Translations under genes and position numbers: made by a program
Assembly (NCBI RefSeq): GCF_023016265.1
Contig: NZ_CP095412.1
Location: 806,001-870,000 of the forward strand
From: Blastococcus sp. PRF04-17
GTDB taxonomy: Bacteria; Actinomycetota; Actinomycetes; Mycobacteriales; Geodermatophilaceae
Direction of reading: 5' to 3'
DNA: 64,000 nt
Part shown: piece after piece, positions 59,867 to 64,000 of the stretch
Position numbering within the stretch: position 1 is the stretch's first letter
Layout: every line of letters begins with the position of its first letter
Notes under the pieces: generated by a model
The model's input: only the letters and a program-made list of their open reading frames with translations
Told to the model about the DNA's origin: nothing
Databases searched by the model: none

Positions 59867-60949
59867 ATGACCCGGCTGCGGATGTTCGCCGCGCCGCTGC
59901 GGTACATCCAGGGGCCCGGCGCGCTCGACGCGCTGCCCGGCGTGCTGGCGCCCTACGGGGAGCACCCGCTGGTGGTCACCGACCCCTACGTCCGCGAGCT
60001 GCTCGGCGCGCGGGTGGCCGGCGTCCTCTCGGAGGCCGGCCTGGCCCCCGCCGTCCTGGAGCTGCCCGGTGAGATCACCGCGGCGGCGGCCGACGAGCTC
60101 GCCGCCTCGGCCGGTGCGGCCGGCGCCGGCATCGTCGTCGGCATCGGCGGCGGCAAGGCGCTCGACGCGGCGAAGGCGGTCTCACTGCGGCTCGGGCTGC
60201 CGGTGGTGACGGTGCCGTCGGTGGCCTCCAACGACAGCCCGACCAGCGCCGCAATCGCCATGTACGACGGGGCGCACCGGCTGGTCGCGGTTGACCGGCT
60301 GCCGGCCAACCCGCACGCCGTCGTGGTCGACACCGCACTGGTCGCCGCCGCCCCGGTGGCCTTCCTGCGCTCGGGCATCGGTGACGCGGTGGCCAAGAAG
60401 TTCGAGGCCGCTGCCTGCCGCGCCGGCACGGGCGTGACCGCGCTGGGCACCCGGCCCCTGGCGATTGGCTCGGTGCTCGCCGACGCCTGCTACGACGTGC
60501 TGCAGGCCTCCGCGGTCGCCGGGCTGGCGGCCTGCGAGCGCGGCGCTGTCGACGACGCGCTGGAGGCCGTCGTCGAGGCGGTGGTGCTGCTCAGCGGGCT
60601 GGGCTTCGAGAACGGCGGGCTGTCGCTGGCGCACTCGCTGACCCGCGGGCTGATGCGAGCGCGGGGAGCGCGCGAGGCCATGCACGGCGAGCAGGTGGCG
60701 TGGGCGACGCTGGTCCAGCGCGTGGCCGAGGGTGCGCCGGCCGCCGAGGTGGCCGAGCTCCGCGGCTTCCTGGTCGGCGTCGGGCTGCCGACCGGGCTGG
60801 CGCAGCTGGGCATGCCCGCGCCGACCGCCGAGGAGGTGCGCGACATCGCCCGGATCACGATGACCGCCCCGCACCTGGCGAACCTGACCGTGCCGGCCAC
60901 CGAGGAGCTGGTGGCCGGGGCGATCCTCGCCGTCGAGGCGCTCGGGTAG
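59867..60949 (+). CDS. GldA-like iron-containing polyol dehydrogenase
   Basis: 360 aa, glycerol dehydrogenase family. Seen: GPGALDALPGVLAPYGEHPLVVTDPYV, the nucleotide loop GIGGGKALDAAKAVSLRLGLPVVTVPSVASNDSPTSA, metal ligands in RSGIGDAVAKKFEA, GGLSLAHSLTRGLM and AMHGEQVAWATL. Oxidises a vicinal diol or reduces a hydroxyketone with NAD. Located 15 bp after the transketolase pair in one operon; hydroxyketone chemistry (dihydroxyacetone-like) would suit that pair. Converges with the next operon, 10 bp apart. Confidence 0.9.
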   Translation: MTRLRMFAAPLRYIQGPGALDALPGVLAPYGEHPLVVTDPYVRELLGARVAGVLSEAGLAPAVLELPGEITAAAADELAASAGAAGAGIVVGIGGGKALDAAKAVSLRLGLPVVTVPSVASNDSPTSAAIAMYDGAHRLVAVDRLPANPHAVVVDTALVAAAPVAFLRSGIGDAVAKKFEAAACRAGTGVTALGTRPLAIGSVLADACYDVLQASAVAGLAACERGAVDDALEAVVEAVVLLSGLGFENGGLSLAHSLTRGLMRARGAREAMHGEQVAWATLVQRVAEGAPAAEVAELRGFLVGVGLPTGLAQLGMPAPTAEEVRDIARITMTAPHLANLTVPATEELVAGAILAVEALG

Positions 60950-60959
60950 CCGCCCGGGA

Positions 60960-63044
60960 TCAGCGACGCAGAACGACCGCGTCGACGGCGGCGGCGCCGT
61001 GGCGCAGCAGCATGACCGGGTTGGCGTCGAACCCGGCGATCGGCGAGGCCGCGTCGGCGAGCACCTCGGAGGCCCGGACGACGGCCTTCACCCAGGCGTC
61101 GACGTCGGCGGCCGGCTGCCCGCGCAAGCCGGCCAGCACCGGCGCCATCCGCAGCTGCGCAATGGCCTCGTGCACCTCCTCCGGCGTGCACGGCGCGAGC
61201 AACACCCGGGTGTCGGACATCGCTTCGACGTACACTCCGCCGGCGCCGACCACCATCACCGGCCCGAACACCGGGTCGAGGCTGGCACCGATCAGCACCT
61301 CATGCAGGCCGGCCACCATGGGGGCGACGAGGAAGCCGTCGAGCGCGACGCCGTGCCGCTCCGCCGACGCGGCGATCTCCTCCGCGGCGGCGCGGGCCTC
61401 GGCGGGCGAGGAGCGGCGCAGCTGCACCAGGCCGAGCTCGGACTTGTGCCCGGTCTCGCTGGTGCTGCCCTTGACCACGACCGAGGGCACGCCCAGCCGG
61501 GTGAACGCGCCCGCCACCTGCGCCGGGTCCGGCACGAACTCGTGCGCCACCACCGGCACGCCCAGCTCGGCGAGCGCCGCGAGGCTGTCGGCCTCGTTGA
61601 GCTGGCGCGGGTGGAGCGGTTCGCGGGGGCCAACCGCCGGCCGGGGCAGGCCGTCGGCGCGCGCCATCCGCCGGCGGTGGGCCAGGTACTGCCCGAGCGC
61701 GGCGACGGCGCCGGACTCCTCCTCGAAGACCGGCAGCCCGGTCCGGACGAACGGCTCGGCCACGTTCGGCTGCGGCACCGCGAGCACCAACGGGGTGCCG
61801 GAGGCGGCGAAGGCCGCGGCGTCGCTCGCGAACTGCTCGACGTCGTAGCCGCGGCCGGCGACCGGGATCGCCAGCAGACAGGCGTCGACGTTCGGGTCGG
61901 CGCCCAGGATGGGCAGCACCCGGCCGAAGATGGTGCTGTCGGTGAGCAGCGCGGCGGTCACGTCGACCGGGTTACCGGTGGCGGCGAAGGCCGGGAGCTC
62001 CCGCTTCAGCCCCTCGACGGTGTCGGGGGCCAGCTCGGCGAGCGGCAGCCCCTCGTCCTCGGCGGCGTCGGCGGCCAGCACGCAGACCGCACCCGAGTTG
62101 CTCACCACGGCCAGCCGGTTCCCCCGCGGCCGCCAGTCGCGCAGGTACAGCTCGCTGGCGGCGACCAGCTCGCGCACGCTGTGCACCTGCCAGATGCCCA
62201 CCCGCTCGAAGAACGCGTCGAGCACTCGCCGCTCGGTGGCCAGCGCCCCGGTGTGCGAGGCGGCGGCACGGCTGCCGCCGGCACTGCGGCCGCCGACGAG
62301 CGCGACGACCGGGGTGTCGTTGCGGCGGGACTTCTCCCCCAGCGCTATTAGCGACTCGGGGTCGGCGACGTTCTCCAGGTACAGCAGCAGCAGCTTCAGC
62401 TCGGGGTCGTCGATGGCGGCCGCGGCCAGCTCGGCGGCCGAGACGTCGGCGTCGTTGCCGGTGCCGTGCACGTACCGCACCCCGATGCCGCGGCGGCGGA
62501 GGATGCCGTAGGGCACCGAGGCCAGCGCACCGCTCTGGCTGACGATGCCGACCGGGCCGTCCTCGGGAGGCTCCTCGGTGAACAGCGTGGAGAAGCCGAG
62601 CACCGCACCGGAGGAGAAGGTGGCCAGCCCTTGGGAGTTGGGGCCGACGATGCGCATGCCGCTGCGGCGGGCGTGTCCCAGCAGCTCGGCCTGCAGCCGC
62701 TCCCCCTCGGCGGTGCCCGTCTCGGCGAAGCCGGAGGACATTACCACGCAGCCCGGCACGCCCATGTCGGCGGCGGTGGCCACCGCCTCGACGGCGGCGG
62801 CGCCGGGCACGGCGATGAGCGCGACGTCGGGGACCACCGGGGAGTCCTGCAGCGACGGGACCGCGGGCAGGCCCTGCACGGTGTCCCGCCGGGGGTTGAC
62901 CGGGACGACCCGCCCGGCGAAACCGAACTCGCGCATGTAGCGCAGCGGCCGGCCGCCGATCTTCTCGGTGTCGTCGGAGGCACCGACGACCGCGACCGAG
63001 GAGGGGCGGTGGAAGAAGTCGAGGCTGGCGCGGGGGGTGCTCAT
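60960..63044 (-). CDS. NDP-forming acyl-CoA synthetase (acetate-CoA ligase family)
   Basis: 694 aa with alpha and beta halves in one chain. Seen: CoA-binding Rossmann SSVAVVGASDDTEKIGGRPLRYM, GPNSQGLATF, SQSGALASV, ligase His-bearing SHTGALATERRVLDAFF, ATGNPVDVTAALLTD, then ATP-grasp VPSVVVKGSTSETGHKSELGLVQL and VMVVGAGGVYVEAMSDT. Activates a carboxylic acid to its CoA thioester. ATG overlaps the DUF35 stop (ATGA), with GAGAAGGA upstream. Confidence 0.9.
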   Translation of the reverse strand: MSTPRASLDFFHRPSSVAVVGASDDTEKIGGRPLRYMREFGFAGRVVPVNPRRDTVQGLPAVPSLQDSPVVPDVALIAVPGAAAVEAVATAADMGVPGCVVMSSGFAETGTAEGERLQAELLGHARRSGMRIVGPNSQGLATFSSGAVLGFSTLFTEEPPEDGPVGIVSQSGALASVPYGILRRRGIGVRYVHGTGNDADVSAAELAAAAIDDPELKLLLLYLENVADPESLIALGEKSRRNDTPVVALVGGRSAGGSRAAASHTGALATERRVLDAFFERVGIWQVHSVRELVAASELYLRDWRPRGNRLAVVSNSGAVCVLAADAAEDEGLPLAELAPDTVEGLKRELPAFAATGNPVDVTAALLTDSTIFGRVLPILGADPNVDACLLAIPVAGRGYDVEQFASDAAAFAASGTPLVLAVPQPNVAEPFVRTGLPVFEEESGAVAALGQYLAHRRRMARADGLPRPAVGPREPLHPRQLNEADSLAALAELGVPVVAHEFVPDPAQVAGAFTRLGVPSVVVKGSTSETGHKSELGLVQLRRSSPAEARAAAEEIAASAERHGVALDGFLVAPMVAGLHEVLIGASLDPVFGPVMVVGAGGVYVEAMSDTRVLLAPCTPEEVHEAIAQLRMAPVLAGLRGQPAADVDAWVKAVVRASEVLADAASPIAGFDANPVMLLRHGAAAVDAVVLRR

Positions 63045-63439
63045 GTTGATCCTTCTCGGGCGAAGCTCGGGACGAGCAGGGAGGTGTCCCCGGGTCGGGC
63101 GGGATCGCCGTCCCCGGAATCGGGCAGGAAGACGACCCGAGCGCGGTCCCCGGGGGCCAGCGCGTCGTCGCGCATGCGACCCATCACCAGCGGCCCCTCG
63201 TCGAGCTCGACGAGCACGAGGCCCAGCGGCGCAGTTTCCGCCGGCTGGGCCGAGGCGTGCAGGCGGGTCACCGCGACGCACAGGCCGCCGCCGCCGGCGG
63301 CCGAAGGGGTGGCCTCGCGGCTGCCGCAGTTCGGGCAGCGCTCGCGGGGCAGGTACCACCGCGCGCCGCACCGGTCGCAGCGCGTCACGACCAGCCGCGG
63401 CTCGCCCCGGGTCCAGTCCACCGGCGTCGCGGCGCTCAT
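63041..63439 (-). CDS. DUF35 OB-fold protein with rubredoxin-like zinc ribbon
   Basis: 132 aa. N-terminal zinc ribbon CDRCGARWYLPRERCPNCG (two C-x2-C pairs), then an OB-fold (GLVLVELDEGPLVMGRMR, LAPGDRARVVFLPD). Such proteins are adaptor subunits of thiolases and HMG-CoA synthases, helping CoA-intermediate channelling. Stop and start overlap its neighbours on both sides, and the thiolase is directly upstream, as expected. Confidence 0.9.
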   Translation of the reverse strand: MSAATPVDWTRGEPRLVVTRCDRCGARWYLPRERCPNCGSREATPSAAGGGGLCVAVTRLHASAQPAETAPLGLVLVELDEGPLVMGRMRDDALAPGDRARVVFLPDSGDGDPARPGDTSLLVPSFAREGST

Positions 63440-64000
63440 GGGCCACCGCCGCGGCGAAGCACGACGCCGACGTGCGCCGAGAGCACGCCGCCGTCGGCGT
63501 GCACGTAACCGGCGTGGCAGGAGGCCACCTGGCTGGCGCCGCGCTCGTGCCGCAGCTGCGCGGCGACCTCGGCGACGTGCGCCATGCCGCCGCCGACGCC
63601 GCAGTGGCCGTAGGAGAGCAGGCCGCCGTGGGTGTTCATCGGGTAGCGGCCGTCGATCTCGAAGGCGCCGGCGGAGGCGTAGGCGCCGGCGCGACCCTCG
63701 GGCACCAGCCCAAGCTCCTCCAGCAGCAGCGCCACGGTGATCGAAAAGCTGTCGTAGATGCCGTAGACGGTGATGTCGTCCCAGCCGAGGCCGGCCTCGG
63801 CTAGTGCGCCGCGGGCGGCCCGCGCGGCGCCGGTGTCGGCCGGGTCGAGCGCGGACAGGTGCTGGTGGCGGTGCGCCTGCCCGGTACCGGCGATGGTCAG
63901 CGAGCGGTCGGAGGTCGGCGCGGCGGAGACGACGAACGCCGCACCCCCGTCGGAGACCGGGCAGCAGTCGAGCAGCCGGAGCGGCTCGGCGACCGGGCGC
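63436..64000 (-). CDS. Thiolase-like acetyltransferase (SCP-x type), cut by the window edge
   Basis: C-terminal about 187 residues; the 5' part is outside. Seen: CCPVSDGGAAFVVSAA, WDDITVYGIYDSFSITVALLLEELG, MNTHGGLLSYGHCGVGGGMAHVAEVAAQLRHERGASQ, with the GxCGxGGG region typical of SCP-x-type thiolases that pair with DUF35 proteins. It cleaves a 3-ketoacyl-CoA (or runs in reverse). First gene of the operon thiolase, DUF35, acyl-CoA synthetase. Confidence 0.87.
   Translation of the reverse strand, partial: RPVAEPLRLLDCCPVSDGGAAFVVSAAPTSDRSLTIAGTGQAHRHQHLSALDPADTGAARAARGALAEAGLGWDDITVYGIYDSFSITVALLLEELGLVPEGRAGAYASAGAFEIDGRYPMNTHGGLLSYGHCGVGGGMAHVAEVAAQLRHERGASQVASCHAGYVHADGGVLSAHVGVVLRRGGGP

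Overview
The window is about 73% G+C by eye, has GTG-rich starts, tightly overlapping genes (ATGA/GTGA junctions) and typical actinobacterial families: a single-chain acetyl-CoA carboxylase, an F420-type luciferase-like oxidoreductase, LacI/BxlR-style xylan genes and an Mrp antiporter with fused A and B subunits. It looks like a soil actinobacterium, plausibly of the Geodermatophilaceae; that placement is inference.

Layout. (1) 1-15.1 kb: end of a folate-type PabB-PabC gene, a formimino-THF cyclodeaminase-like gene, a lipase-like hydrolase, a 2-hydroxyacid dehydrogenase divergent from a galactonate dehydratase (dgoD), a 1827-aa multidomain acyl-CoA carboxylase with a tiny downstream gene, an HpaI aldolase and a GMC oxidoreductase. 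(2) 13.8-25.7 kb: a hemicellulose locus. A minus-strand operon (GH10 xylanase, GH3 beta-xylosidase, acetylxylan esterase, GH51 arabinofuranosidase, then a DAHP synthase) diverges from a plus-strand sugar ABC transporter and LacI regulator; a LacI-type operator lies in the shared promoter. (3) 26.2-32.2 kb: a complete Mrp Na+/H+ antiporter operon (AB-C-D-E-F-G) with a minisatellite in the C-subunit tail. (4) 32.2-38.9 kb: a membrane alpha/beta hydrolase, zwf, a GH15 hydrolase, a GlsB-like protein and an AI-2E family transporter. (5) 38.9-44.5 kb: a lower-GC accessory segment that opens with the 3' half of tRNA-Pro(GGG), an attachment-site scar. It holds a Mrr-nuclease/NACHT STAND gene (candidate anti-phage gene), an ssrA/tRNA-like 3' fragment and a decayed toxin-antitoxin pair. 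(6) 44.5-64 kb: a catabolic locus with a sugar-type ABC importer whose ATPase is fused to a permease, an LLM oxidoreductase, SDRs, an ACAD10/11-like kinase plus acyl-CoA dehydrogenase pair, a Baeyer-Villiger monooxygenase, an AcoR-like regulator, a split transketolase, a glycerol-dehydrogenase-like enzyme, and an acyl-CoA synthetase / DUF35 / thiolase operon.

In region 6 a 17-bp partly palindromic box (about TGTCKCWAWSTGACACA) recurs in four promoter gaps, with a weaker relative beside the monooxygenase. This suggests one regulon under the AcoR-like protein. The set reads as an import, oxygenation, CoA-activation and beta-oxidation route for a ketone/lactone or hydroxyacid-type compound, joined to a C2-transfer branch; the substrate is unknown.

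Several otherwise good genes (pabBC, acetylxylan esterase, xylanase, STAND NTPase, LLM oxidoreductase) are each broken by exactly one missing base, mostly in a G or C run. Base-calling error is therefore as likely as real mutation.
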